From: Calothrix sp. 336/3
GTDB lineage: Bacteria > Cyanobacteriota > Cyanobacteriia > Cyanobacteriales > Nostocaceae
Direction of reading: 5' to 3'
NCBI RefSeq assembly: GCF_000734895.2
Contig: NZ_CP011382.1
Coordinates: 2,086,700-2,150,699 of the forward strand
Length of the DNA stretch: 64,000 nucleotides
The position numbers and the translations under genes were made by a program. The notes below the pieces were generated by a model that was not told the DNA's origin, did not search any database, and worked only from the letters and a program-made list of their open reading frames with translations. Positions 36,441 through 45,199 of this stretch are shown here, in pieces (the stretch's first letter is position 1; each line of letters opens with the position of its first letter).

Positions 36441-36680
36441 CCCTTGGTCAGCGCAGCTATCGCATTCCCAGTAATCCCGGCAAACTTCTTCTGTCCGAAT
36501 TTTTTGCAGTTTTTCTACCGTACTTAGTAAGGTTTTAAGTGAGCTTAAAATCTCATCAATATCTTGGGAATCCTTTACGGAATCAGAATCATCTTGCAGT
36601 ACGACTACTTCTTGAGCATCTGCAACAGATGGTAATTTATCTTTATGCGTTTCATTTTTTGTTCCGTTTGTTTGTGCCAT
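36438..36680 (-). CDS. Small acidic coiled-coil-like protein
   Basis: From ATG 36680 the product is about 80 residues: an acidic N-terminal half (DAQEVVVLQDDSDSVKDSQD) and a helical heptad-like segment (IDEILSSLKTLLSTVEKLQKIRTEEV). The C-terminal CDSCADQG comes from repeat-like DNA shared with the edge of the methylase fragment, so the original end was probably different. The family is not recognised. Position immediately upstream of the methyltransferase remnant suggests it belonged to the same restriction-modification or defence unit. Confidence 0.4.
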   Translation of the reverse strand: MAQTNGTKNETHKDKLPSVADAQEVVVLQDDSDSVKDSQDIDEILSSLKTLLSTVEKLQKIRTEEVCRDYWECDSCADQG

Positions 36681-36695
36681 AAACCCTGAATCCAA

Positions 36696-37070
36696 AAATT
36701 TATCTTAGTCTATCGTTTTATCGCTTACCTAAAGCAACTAAAATGTGTTCTGAGCATATCAGTGTGTCTCAATTGCCACATTGTTAATATATTCTTATCT
36801 ACATCGTTTCGGTAATTTGGGTGTGAAAATAGTTTTTATTTATGGAAATAATCCTAATTTAGGCTTGCCGATTTTTTGCAGTTTCCTAAATTCCGGAGTT
36901 ACTATCCCTACGGGTGAAGTATATGTATATATAGATTGATTTTCATGGCGATGTAAGTAAGCGTTCGTCACAACATAGCAAGTATTAAACGTTTGTAAAT
37001 TAGCTCTTATGCGGGAATTACCAAAAATTTGTATTTAATAAATGGTAAGGTTCATAGGCACTAATAGCAA
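36696..37070. other. Non-coding gap
   Basis: About 375 AT-rich bases between the defence island and the remnant of the IS-interrupted gene. It probably contains the promoter of the minus-strand small gene. I see no repeat or ORF worth calling. Confidence 0.4.
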
Positions 37071-37175
37071 CTAATTTTTGCTATTTATACAAAGCTCCAA
37101 TTCATCTAATGGAACGGGATGAGCATAAAAATCCAACCTCGCGTACTCTCCTTCAATTGCGCTCACCACAAATGG

Positions 37176-38516
37176 TTCAAGGGGCGACAATCGCCTCTAA
37201 ACCCCGCCAGATAAAGGTTTAGGAGGCACATAACCCTTGAAAAATTGCGTGCTTATTGAGAATGAACTGTACAGTTACTAAGCGGCTACCTGTAGGGTAC
37301 AGTTTAATGGTAAAAAAGAACGGTCTCGTAATTTGATTAAGACCGTCACAATAATGCTGGCATCATTCTACCAAAACTTCTTAGAGAAATACCTAAATAA
37401 GGCGCAATTAATCACCCTGAAGATGTTGGTGTGGTTATTACAAAATCAGAAACAAGTAAAGATAGAAAGATTGGCAGCAACCTTACCTTTACCAATACAA
37501 CAAAACAGTCGTAGACGGCATATACAAAGATTTTTAACACTAAATGCCTTGAGTGTAGTCTTATTGTGGTTTCCAATTATTGAAGCAATAATTAACCAAC
37601 ATTTTAAAATAGGGTCACAATTAACCATTGCGATGGATAGAACACAGTGGAAAGAAAATAATGTGTTGATGGTGAGCGTGATTTATCAAAAAAGAGCTTG
37701 GCCAATATATTGGTGTTTATTAGGGAAAGATGGTTGCAGTAACCTAGAAGAACAGCAAAAAGTATTACGCCCAGTAATTCGGTTATTAAAAAAATACAAA
37801 CTAGTAATTATTGGGGATAGAGAATTTCACAGTGTAGAACTGGCACAATGGCTCCACAAGCAGAACCTGAGTTTTGTATTCCGTCAAAAAAAGGATACTA
37901 CTTTTCGGAAGAAAAGACAGAAATTTCAGCCTTTAAGTAGCATTGAGATTTATCCTGGTATTCGCTCCTTTTATACCGATGTTAAAGTTACTCAAAAACA
38001 AGGTTTTGGTTGGTTCAATTTAGCTGTTTATTGGAAAAGAAAGTACAGAGGTAAACAAGACAAAGAAGCTTGGTATTTATTAACTAATTTGCCTGACTTA
38101 AACACTGCTCTCAAAATATATTCTCAACGTTTTGGGATTGAAGCTATGTTCAAAGATTGTAAAACAGGCGGTTACAATTTAGAAACTTCTCAAGCTAACC
38201 CTGATAGACTTGTACGCTTAATTCTCTTGATTGCTTTAGCAATGACCAGTGCTTGGTTACATGGACAAAGAACTAAATTTCAAAAACTTGATTCTTATAT
38301 TTGTCGCCAAGAAGAAAACAATAGAAATGAGAAGCGTCACAGTAATTTCTGGATAGGTTTATATGGTTTCAATTGGATAGTTGCTTGGTATGGGTGTCAA
38401 GCATGGGTCGAGGAACTGGTCGGTTTCAGTCGCAATAAGCAAGCATATTATCAGCGAGGCTTAAGGGCTATGAAGCTTATACAGCAAGCACTTTAGGGGG
38501 CTTGTCGCCCCTTGAA
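37176..38516 (+). mobile_element. IS4-like insertion sequence, complete, with 9-bp target duplication
   Basis: A 1341-bp element. Its ends are inverted: TTCAAGGGGCGACAATCGCC at the left, and TTCAAGGGGCGACAAGCCCC reading in from 38516. The 9-bp sequence CACAAATGG flanks both sides (37167-37175 and 38517-38525), a perfect target-site duplication. It carries one transposase gene. The intact duplication and IRs indicate a recent, simple insertion. Confidence 0.9.
37354..38496 (+). CDS. IS4-family transposase
   Basis: From ATG 37354 the product is 380 residues; an upstream TTG at 37333 is possible. The DDE catalytic residues fit AMDRTQW, IGDREF and YSQRFGIEAMFKDCKTGGYN, the last being the YREK-like box of IS4 transposases. 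The C-terminal tail is basic. The frame is complete, with no internal stop, so the element may be active. It is the only gene of the insertion sequence. The enzyme excises and inserts the element through hairpin intermediates, as known for the family. Confidence 0.88.
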   Translation: MLASFYQNFLEKYLNKAQLITLKMLVWLLQNQKQVKIERLAATLPLPIQQNSRRRHIQRFLTLNALSVVLLWFPIIEAIINQHFKIGSQLTIAMDRTQWKENNVLMVSVIYQKRAWPIYWCLLGKDGCSNLEEQQKVLRPVIRLLKKYKLVIIGDREFHSVELAQWLHKQNLSFVFRQKKDTTFRKKRQKFQPLSSIEIYPGIRSFYTDVKVTQKQGFGWFNLAVYWKRKYRGKQDKEAWYLLTNLPDLNTALKIYSQRFGIEAMFKDCKTGGYNLETSQANPDRLVRLILLIALAMTSAWLHGQRTKFQKLDSYICRQEENNRNEKRHSNFWIGLYGFNWIVAWYGCQAWVEELVGFSRNKQAYYQRGLRAMKLIQQAL

Positions 38517-39624
38517 CACAAATGGTTGCCAACTGCTCAAATGAGGATGGCAATTCGTCCATATCACCTTATCTCCCACCTGGGGCATATTTTTCAGCCT
38601 TTGTTCTTGCTGTTGTTTCAGTTGATAAATGCGTTCCTTATCTTGAGGATTCAGCATCTCCCAAGTGGCAATTTTGACCTCATTACTACAGTTTTCCGTA
38701 CTGCGAACTACTTCTTCCCAATTATCAGCTTGTCGTAGCAAAGAAATGACTACATCAATATTTACTGTTTCTTTTTCATCAATTACATGTTGTTGATGTT
38801 CCACAATACAAGCTATAGCTTCTTTTTCATCTGTATTGGGAAGTTGGGGATGATTTAACTCAGTAATATCTGTATATGTCTCTGTATTGATGTCATCAGA
38901 ATATGCATTTGGTGAATCTGCATCACCAGAATCAGCATTATCAGATTGTGTTGAGGAAGCATCTGTAACCATTATCAAACGTCCCTCTTTAAAGGCTTGT
39001 CGCAATGAAATAGCTTCCGCTACAATTTGCTGTGGTAATAACCCCTCCTCGTCTATCATCCGTTGTAAAGTTACTCCAGTACGTTCATCTTCTTCATGGA
39101 TGGGGGGTATTTGGCAATATCTACCACCATTTTTTGTTCTACGCCAAATACTCAGTTTTTCAGGTTTGGGCTGTTGAAGCTCTCGACGCTGTTGTTTGAT
39201 TAATTCTCTGACATCCTCTTGGGTGATTTGTGGTAATTCGGATAATTTTTCGATTACATCTTGGTATTTTTTATTGTTCTTTGCTAATCGAAAGATTGTA
39301 TCTGGCTCAATATTTGTTAAATCTTGGAGAGAAAACTTGTCAAAGGTAGTTGCAACTTTGAGATATGTTTTTTCTTCTCCTTGCCAACCCTGTTCTTGAA
39401 GTAATTGTTTGTATTCTTTCCTGGATAATCTTTGTTTGCAAGTAGCTAGTTCAAAAGCGTGTTCTAAGATTGTGGAAGTAGCTTGGTTTAAAGATTGGAA
39501 ATAAAAACCTATATCTCCCGTTACAAGATATTCTGACAATTCAGTTTGGGCTATTTTATCAACTGTTGTTTGGTATGACATGATAATATTTACCCCATTT
39601 TTGTGTGTTTATATGAAAGTAATT

Positions 39625-39820
39625 ACGTAGCTTGCTTTCGCGTAGCGGAATTACGAATTACGCTAACAAAGCTCCTCCGCAGGAGGCATTACGAATTACG
39701 TTAGCGTTAGCTCTCCCGCAGGGAGCATTACGAATTACGAACTACGAATTACGTTAGCGTTCGCGTAGCGTGTCGCTCTGCGACTCAGCTCCTCCGCAGG
39801 AGGCATTACGAATTATTGAA
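39625..39820. repeat. Cluster of ATTACGAATTACG repeats with palindromic inserts
   Basis: At least four blocks of ATTACGAATTACG or close variants alternate with palindromic cores: CTCCTCCGCAGGAGG (twice), CTCTCCCGCAGGGAG and TTCGCGTAGCG. The same family occurs at 2770-2850. The last block ends inside the 3' end of the gene at 39806, providing its final codons and stop. Confidence 0.8.
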
Positions 39821-40054
39821 TGGCATATCTATGGGTTGTCTCCCCTCTTTAATCCAGTTATTGTGTTGCATTGCTGCTAAAGCTTTGACTCTAGAAGAAG
39901 GGTTACGTTTGGTTGATTTACCTTGACAAGCATAAGCAGCCATTGTCCTAGCTGTTACCTTGAGATATTCGGAAGCTTTCTCATAACTCAAACCCCATAT
40001 TTGACAGAAAATTAATGGGTCTAGCTCTTCAAAGAAATATTCATTCTGATTCAT
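39806..40054 (-). CDS. Small helix-turn-helix protein
   Basis: The product is 82 residues. A helix-turn-helix is visible at about 20-50 (IWGLSYEKASEYLKVTARTMAAYACQGK), followed by a basic segment (STKRNPSSRVKALAAM). The last residues (FNNS) and stop lie in the dispersed repeat, so the natural C-terminus may have been longer. It is on the same strand as the interrupted gene starting at 39581, with the repeat cluster between. A small regulator of that gene is plausible. I do not recognise a named family. Confidence 0.55.
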   Translation of the reverse strand: MNQNEYFFEELDPLIFCQIWGLSYEKASEYLKVTARTMAAYACQGKSTKRNPSSRVKALAAMQHNNWIKEGRQPIDMPFNNS

Positions 40055-40461
40055 GATTTCAGATGTACTTTCTACTTAAAATTTAAGAACAATGTATTTA
40101 TGATTAGCTGTGAGAAAATGATGATTTATTAATATTTCAAGCCTGTTATATTTAAGTTTTTAAGTGCTGAAAATTGCAGAAAAATTGCCATAAAGACTCT
40201 AATATATACGAATTAGAGCTTTCATCTCTGCGTCATATAAACTGTAAGATACAACATTCTATTCTCCTGAAATATCAGCAAATATAAATGGTTGTGAGAA
40301 ATGTTGGATTTGTGAAATAGCTAACAGAACCGTTTTGGCAAATGTGGTTTATATCCCAGTTCTAATAATGTCAATTTCATCAGCACTTACAACAATCTCT
40401 AGCTTCAGATTATTGCCCTTAAATTCTTTGCTTATTAAGCTTAACTCAGATAAATATCCGG
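40055..40461. other. Non-coding gap
   Basis: About 400 AT-rich bases. AAAATTTAAGAACAATG at 40078-40094 closely resembles CAAAATTTAAGAACTATG at 11461-11478, upstream of tnsAB; this may be chance in AT-rich DNA. I see nothing else. Confidence 0.3.
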
Positions 40462-40769
40462 TTAATTTTTTTGCTGTACAGGAATAATTTTATCTTGAGC
40501 AATATCGTAGCGATACCAATAATAATATTCGCCGTCCATTTCTCCTTGATGTACATACAAATATCATCACTGTGAACTATTACCATCCAAGGTTGGGTAA
40601 TGAAATCGTTATGTTCATATGTGATGTAAGCGATTAGTTTATCATCAGTGTATATTTCATTGTGCCAGAAGCTCATGCGTACTACTGTTATTTCTTCTGG
40701 TGATATAACTGGAGCTTCCTCAACAAAAGGAGCGAAAAGTGCTTGCTGTGTATCAGTTTTATAAGTCAT
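40462..40769 (-). pseudogene. Small hypothetical gene with a frameshift near its 3' end
   Basis: The first 68 codons (MTYKTDTQQALFAPFVEEAP ... QPWMVIVHSDD) are in one frame, which then gives a low-complexity tail (IIIGIATILLKIKLFLY). A different frame starting at the same point reads YLYVHQGEMDGEYYYWYRYD and then IAQDKIIPVQQKN, ending at TAA 40462-40464. That is far more protein-like, with aromatic and charged residues in a beta pattern. A one-base deletion near 40561 explains both. The restored product would be about 102 residues. I do not recognise the family. Confidence 0.55.
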
Positions 40770-40823
40770 AATGAGAATCTCCTTTAATTAGGGTCAAAAG
40801 ATGATGCTCCCCAGGAGCCGCCT

Positions 40824-40869
40824 AAAAGGCGATCGCGCAAGTTTCTCAGGCTGTAAGCGATCGCCTTTT
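40824..40869. other. Perfect 13-bp hairpin built from two HIP1 sites
   Basis: AAAAGGCGATCGC (40824-40836) and GCGATCGCCTTTT (40857-40869) form an uninterrupted 13-bp stem with a 20-nt loop; CCTAAAAGG/CCTTTTGTTTAGG extends it imperfectly. It lies between divergent genes, so it is not a terminator for either and may be a regulatory or repeat element. Confidence 0.6.
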
Positions 40870-41011
40870 GTTTAGGTTGATAAATCCAAATATAATATTG
40901 GTTATCCCATCTATCAACCCATTGGGATGTCAGGCATTAGTAAATCTATGTGTACACTTGTTATCCCCAGGCTTTTGTTGATAGCGTTAAACAAGAAATT
41001 AGGAAAGTGCT

Positions 41012-41224
41012 ATGGCTGAGTCAAGATTAAATATTAGGATTTCACCGGAAAAGAAAGATGCTTTTTATCAAAAGGTCAAGCAAGATGGAAAAAACGCAAC
41101 TGATGTACTCATTGACTTAATTGACCAATACCTTGGAAGCAAAGTTGAATCAGGCGAAATTTTAGAATTAAAGCAGCGAGTTGAAAAATTGGAAGAGGTG
41201 GTATTGGGGGAAATAGCCGCCTGA
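41012..41224 (+). CDS. Ribbon-helix-helix-like small DNA-binding protein
   Basis: The product is 70 residues. The N-terminus (SRLNIRISPEKKDAFYQKVK) fits the strand and first helix of a ribbon-helix-helix fold, continued by NATDVLIDLIDQYL, then a short coiled coil (EILELKQRVEKLEEVVL). Such proteins dimerise on DNA as repressors, often of plasmid or toxin-antitoxin genes. No toxin partner follows; instead a hairpin terminator comes 59 bp downstream. It is a single-gene transcript. Confidence 0.65.
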   Translation: MAESRLNIRISPEKKDAFYQKVKQDGKNATDVLIDLIDQYLGSKVESGEILELKQRVEKLEEVVLGEIAA

Positions 41225-41283
41225 GGGAAGAAAATTATTCTCTCAGGCAATTATTGGAACAATTAAAAGAGATGCTTAAGGAT

Positions 41284-41309
41284 AAACCCGTCGAACGTTA
41301 GGCGGGTTT
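41284..41309 (+). terminator. Intrinsic-terminator-like hairpin after the ribbon-helix-helix gene
   Basis: AAACCCG (41284-41290) and CGGGTTT (41303-41309) form a 7-bp stem with a 12-nt loop, followed by ACTGCTTTATT. It stands 59 bp downstream of the stop at 41224. Confidence 0.6.
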
Positions 41310-41637
41310 ACTGCTTTATTAATGCTTAACACTAATGTGATAACTCTGTGCTACAAGTGGGATAACAATCGAACCGATATTAAGTCGAAGCGAACCATAC
41401 ACTTATGCAGATGCTTGATGAAACCCTACCTAATTTATGAATAACTAACCAGCAAATAAACTTAATGCCTGCTCGCGCTGGCAGCGTCATCTTATTTTGT
41501 CATGCTTTTGGGATGATATATGGATGCGATTCAGTAAGTCGGCACAAATAAACCTAATAAGGAGCGATCGCCATGATGGTAACTGATTTGAAATTCAAGA
41601 CTTCTTCTAGTAAGAATTAGGATTGGAAAAAATTAAA

Positions 41638-42333
41638 TTAGATTTTGTAGGGTTTTGACAATTTTGTGATAAATCCGGATATCGGAGCGGAGTCTATTCC
41701 TTTTTCCTGCAATTTTTTCAAGAAATCTACCAACAATACCAGGCGATCGTTACCCCAAAACATTTCTTCCTCGACAAAAAAGGTGGGTACTCCAAATGCT
41801 CCGCGATCGAATGCTTCGCGAGTGAGGGAGGTTAATTGGTCTTTTGTATCTGGTGATGCGTGGATTTGAAGAAATTGATTTTCTGGGATACTGAGATTTT
41901 TGGCAACTGCGATCGCGACTTGTTCATCAATCTCAATTCCCTGGGCAAAAATAGCATCAAACATTGCTTGACTATATTCAACTAATAGATTGAATGAGCC
42001 AGCAGCTAAAGTCAATAAAGCTAAATCTTGGGGATGTAGGGCTGATATTTTTGGTTCGTGGAAGGGAATATGATAATAATCAGCCCAACGTTTGGCATCT
42101 TGGGAACGATAGGCTGAATTATATTGTCCAGAAATTGGATGTTGGCTAAAGGGATTTTGTTCTCGCAATCCCATTAAGTCACCGCTATAAATCGGTTTCC
42201 AAATAAATTTACAGTTTGTTTCTGCCTCGATTTTGGGAAGTTGCGATGCTGCAAGGTATGAGTATCTGCTACCCAAACCATAGTAAAAATCTACTGTTAT
42301 TTGCCTTGTGATTTTTCTATTTGGAAGATGCAC
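41638..42333 (-). CDS. DsbA-like isomerase (2-hydroxychromene-2-carboxylate isomerase/HCCA family)
   Basis: The product is 231 residues. The thioredoxin-like start (ITVDFYYGLGSRYSYLAASQL) has Ser-Tyr-Ser instead of a redox CxxC, and the body (PQDLALLTLAA ... LTSLTREAFDRGAFGVPTFFVEEEMFWGNDRL) is that of the HCCA-isomerase/GST-kappa branch of the DsbA family. These enzymes use glutathione to isomerise ring-opened aromatic intermediates, though many members have unknown substrates. The gene is 43 bp downstream of the FAD-ETHE1 fusion gene on the same strand, so the two may form an operon concerned with thiols or aromatics. Confidence 0.75.
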   Translation of the reverse strand: MHLPNRKITRQITVDFYYGLGSRYSYLAASQLPKIEAETNCKFIWKPIYSGDLMGLREQNPFSQHPISGQYNSAYRSQDAKRWADYYHIPFHEPKISALHPQDLALLTLAAGSFNLLVEYSQAMFDAIFAQGIEIDEQVAIAVAKNLSIPENQFLQIHASPDTKDQLTSLTREAFDRGAFGVPTFFVEEEMFWGNDRLVLLVDFLKKLQEKGIDSAPISGFITKLSKPYKI

Positions 42334-42375
42334 AAATTCATCCTTGAAATTGACCTGTGAAATTAATCCTTAAAA

Positions 42376-44565
42376 TTAAATTTGAAAATCCCACACATTC
42401 ACTACTTTCCCACAATTTTGATTTGCAGGTACGGCTTCGGACATTTTTTTGGGATAGGGTAATTTCAAGTGATTCATCAGTTCGATAAATTCCTTTCTAC
42501 TACGTCCTGAAAAACGGGAATTCCATTGTTTTTCTTCACCAATCGTAGAAACAGTTCTTCCTTGGTAATCGTGACCGGGATATACTAACGTATCGTCGGG
42601 TAATTTAAACAACTTCTGAGTCACCGTATCATAGAGCGCACCAGCATCACCATTTTGGAAATCAGTACGACCACAACCACGAATGAATAGAGCATCACCA
42701 GTCAATAAATGGCTTCCATTCATCAGGTAAACCATGTGACTGTTAGTATGTCCTGGAGCTGCGATCGCCTGAATTTCTACGCTTCCCAATTTCAAAATTT
42801 CCCCATCTCGAATGTAGCGATTTGCACCGATTGCTTGGGAATTTTCTGGCAAAATCGCCGCACATCCTGTAATTTCTCGCAGTGCATCCGTTCCGGTAAT
42901 ATGGTCGGCATGGATATGTGTTTCTAAACAATAACGCAAGGTCAATCCTAACTCCCGTAGGATTTGCAAATCCCGTTCAACTTGTTCGAGAACTGGATCG
43001 ACAAGCAGTGCGGTATGGGTTTCCCCATCGATAATGAGATAGGTGTAAGTACAAGATTCGCGATCGAATAATTGTCGAAATATCATCTTCGATGGATTTG
43101 ATTCCGATGTTAATTTTTCCTTAAACCAAATTTCCTCAATCGCAGCGTAGAACTTATTGCTGGAGGAGGTGAGTATCTCTTTGGCTAAATTTGCCGCTTG
43201 AACTCGAATTTCTGGAACCGCAGTAGTTTCCCACAAATCACCTTTCCGTGGTGTCCCTAAAGTATATAGTTGGTCGGAGACTTTTCCATCAGCATCGATT
43301 AAGGCTCCATTGGTAGCAGTATCAATTCCCATAGATAAGGTATTGGTACGAATCAATCGTTGCTCTTGCAAACTCGCGAGTAAGGGATGTTGGAGTCTGC
43401 GAAAGTTAGTATTTGCTCCCGTACAGTTAATGATTTTATCGACAGACAAAACTAAATTTTCACCTGTTTTGCGCTGACGAATTGTCACATTCACACCATT
43501 TTCTACTTCCTGACAACTTGCAATTCTGCCACCGTAATAATTCAATTGACCCGCTTCTGCCACCGTATCTAAAATATCAGCTATTTCCGGTGCAATCCGA
43601 TGACGGTGAACTTCCCAATAGGCTTTGACATGACGGAGAAATCGATTCTTCTCTGGGGATGGGAGCGATCGCCACAGTGATTGAGTTACCGGACGTATTG
43701 CATCGATGACACTACGCCAATTTTGCCCCTGCTCAGTGGCGATTTGAATTTCTTGACGCACCAAACGGAGTAATTTTCTGGCGGTTTTCGGAGCTGTTTC
43801 CAGGTTAATAAATGCCGGATAAATACTCGATTTTCCTTGTATTTTTTCGTGACGTATCGGTGTCAATCCATGACGGGAAACAGCATGAATTTTCCCAGAG
43901 AACCCTTGCCGTTGTAGCGCGACAAAAATATCCACCATCGTCAATCCTGTTCCCACTAACAAAATCGAATCATCGGATTTTATTTGGGCGATCGCATCTT
44001 GCGACCATGCATCGGTAATATAGCGATCGCGATTTGGCAAACTAGCAAGAGGTTGGGGTAATGATGCGGAAAAATTTCCCAGTGCTAACACGACTTTTTG
44101 AGCAGAAAAACATTCACCTCCACTCAAATATATGGTTGTATTTTCACTCGCAGATTCAATGCCGATCGCCTCATCAACTATTTTCTCAAATCGTACATAA
44201 GCAGGCTTACTTTCCTCTGCTTCTTTCAATATTGCTTGCACATAATCCCCATAAATTCGACGGGAAACAAACGTAGATGCTGTTACTTCTTCGTACCCAT
44301 TTTTATGCAGCCAATTTAAAAAATGACTCGGTTCATCGGGAAATGCACTCATTTTACCAGCCGGAACATTGAGCAAATGGGATTCTATTTGTGTACCGTA
44401 GGCAACCCCCCGACCAAATTGGGAACTCCGCTCAATCAATTTAATTTTCAGAGGAATCGTAGTGTTTCTGAGCAAATTTGCAGCTACCAAAGTACCACTA
44501 AAGCCACTTCCGATAATGGCAACTGTCTGAGGAGGAATACCCAAGTTTAACATACTTGTACCCAT
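42376..44565 (-). CDS. Fusion of an FAD/NAD(P)-binding oxidoreductase with an ETHE1-like metallo-beta-lactamase (persulfide dioxygenase)
   Basis: The product is 729 residues. Residues 1-480 are an FAD/NAD(P)-binding domain: IIGSGFSG (17-24), a second nucleotide-binding site LLVGTGLTMVD (202-212) and a closing CTGANTNF (381-388). From about 494 (MIFRQLFDRESCTYTYLIID) it is an ETHE1/glyoxalase-II-like hydrolase with THIHADH (His550, His552, Asp554, His555), APGHTNSH and LTGDALFIRGCGRTDF. ETHE1 proteins oxidise glutathione persulfide to sulfite. The two parts are usually separate proteins. No stop separates them, and both look complete. A role in sulfane-sulfur metabolism is inferred. A MITE lies 10 bp upstream of the start; an ATG at 44553 is an alternative start. 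Confidence 0.85.
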   Translation of the reverse strand: MGTSMLNLGIPPQTVAIIGSGFSGTLVAANLLRNTTIPLKIKLIERSSQFGRGVAYGTQIESHLLNVPAGKMSAFPDEPSHFLNWLHKNGYEEVTASTFVSRRIYGDYVQAILKEAEESKPAYVRFEKIVDEAIGIESASENTTIYLSGGECFSAQKVVLALGNFSASLPQPLASLPNRDRYITDAWSQDAIAQIKSDDSILLVGTGLTMVDIFVALQRQGFSGKIHAVSRHGLTPIRHEKIQGKSSIYPAFINLETAPKTARKLLRLVRQEIQIATEQGQNWRSVIDAIRPVTQSLWRSLPSPEKNRFLRHVKAYWEVHRHRIAPEIADILDTVAEAGQLNYYGGRIASCQEVENGVNVTIRQRKTGENLVLSVDKIINCTGANTNFRRLQHPLLASLQEQRLIRTNTLSMGIDTATNGALIDADGKVSDQLYTLGTPRKGDLWETTAVPEIRVQAANLAKEILTSSSNKFYAAIEEIWFKEKLTSESNPSKMIFRQLFDRESCTYTYLIIDGETHTALLVDPVLEQVERDLQILRELGLTLRYCLETHIHADHITGTDALREITGCAAILPENSQAIGANRYIRDGEILKLGSVEIQAIAAPGHTNSHMVYLMNGSHLLTGDALFIRGCGRTDFQNGDAGALYDTVTQKLFKLPDDTLVYPGHDYQGRTVSTIGEEKQWNSRFSGRSRKEFIELMNHLKLPYPKKMSEAVPANQNCGKVVNVWDFQI

Positions 44566-44575
44566 AGTATTTAAG

Positions 44576-44744
44576 CTTAGTGGTGCAGAAAAGTCCTGGA
44601 ATCCTTATAAATAAAGGATTTTCGACGAGACGGATATTTTAGCGTTTCTCAAAAAATGGAACGAGGATAATAGCTTTCAGGCGCTATTTTGACCATCTAC
44701 GCAGTCCGTCATGAGACTCAGAAAAGTTTTCTGCACCACCAAGG
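44576..44744. mobile_element. MITE with 17-bp terminal inverted repeats and an 8-bp duplication
   Basis: The 169-bp element begins CTTAGTGGTGCAGAAAA and ends with the complement (TTTTCTGCACCACCAAG), one mismatch over 17 bp. TATTTAAG flanks both sides (44568-44575 and 44745-44752). It has no coding capacity. It ends 10 bp before the start codon of the FAD-ETHE1 gene and so must supply or replace its leader and ribosome-binding region. Confidence 0.85.
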
Positions 44745-44752
44745 TATTTAAG

Positions 44753-45199
44753 TTGCACTTACTACCTTCTTTTTACAATCTTAGGTCAAATATACTGAAT
44801 GTTTTTAGCTGTTTAAATATCTCAATCCTTAAACATATTGAAATACCCACTTATCTAAGCGGAAAAGTGGGATTTGAGATTTAGTATTAAATATGACGGA
44901 ATGCCCAAAACAAGAAATTTCAAATAATATCAAAAAATAAAAACTCAAACACCGATGCAGTCAAGTTTTTGTCAACATTCATAAGCTGCGATCGCTTGTA
45001 TATGAACGATATGTCTCTAAACCTAGTGTGAATAGGGGGTTTAAGACTAACTGCGATCGCTAATTGCAAAATGATAAATTCGATACAAGTTTTGTTAAGG
45101 TATCATGACAACCGATTCAGGGCATGAATTTAATATTGATATGGTGCTGAAATCATAGCCGCACAAATATATTATGTGAAGGGAAATAATTATGTTGAT
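44753..45199. other. Non-coding gap
   Basis: About 450 AT-rich bases with two HIP1-like octamers (around 44988 and 45052). No ORF or repeat is convincing. It separates two minus-strand units, and the lost promoter of the FAD-ETHE1 gene may be here. Confidence 0.4.

Larger units (their letters stand above)
37071..39581 (-). pseudogene. Hypothetical ParB-like/plasmid-type protein gene split by an insertion sequence
   Basis: The 5' part (39581 down to 38517) encodes 355 native residues: a helical N-terminus (ILEHAFELATCKQRLSRKEY), a middle motif (SIWRRTKNGGRYCQIPPIHEED ... AEAISLRQAFKEGRLIMV), an acidic Ser/Asp/Asn spacer and a C-terminal domain ending PQVGDKVIWTNCHPHLSSWQ. At PFV an IS4-like element interrupts it and adds FKGRQAP before a stop. 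On the other side of the IS, 37175-37071, the frame resumes as VSAIEGEYARLDFYAHPVPL, then DELELCINSKN and a stop. Removing the IS and one copy of its 9-bp duplication restores a single ORF of about 390 residues. Function is unknown; ParB-like partition or replication control is only a guess. The truncated form may still be made. Confidence 0.75.

Noticed and set aside
41574-41621. Tiny ORF with a good ribosome-binding site (MMVTDLKFKTSSSKN) as a peptide precursor
   Set aside because: Only 15 codons, no modification or transport genes beside it; more likely the start of a lost gene.
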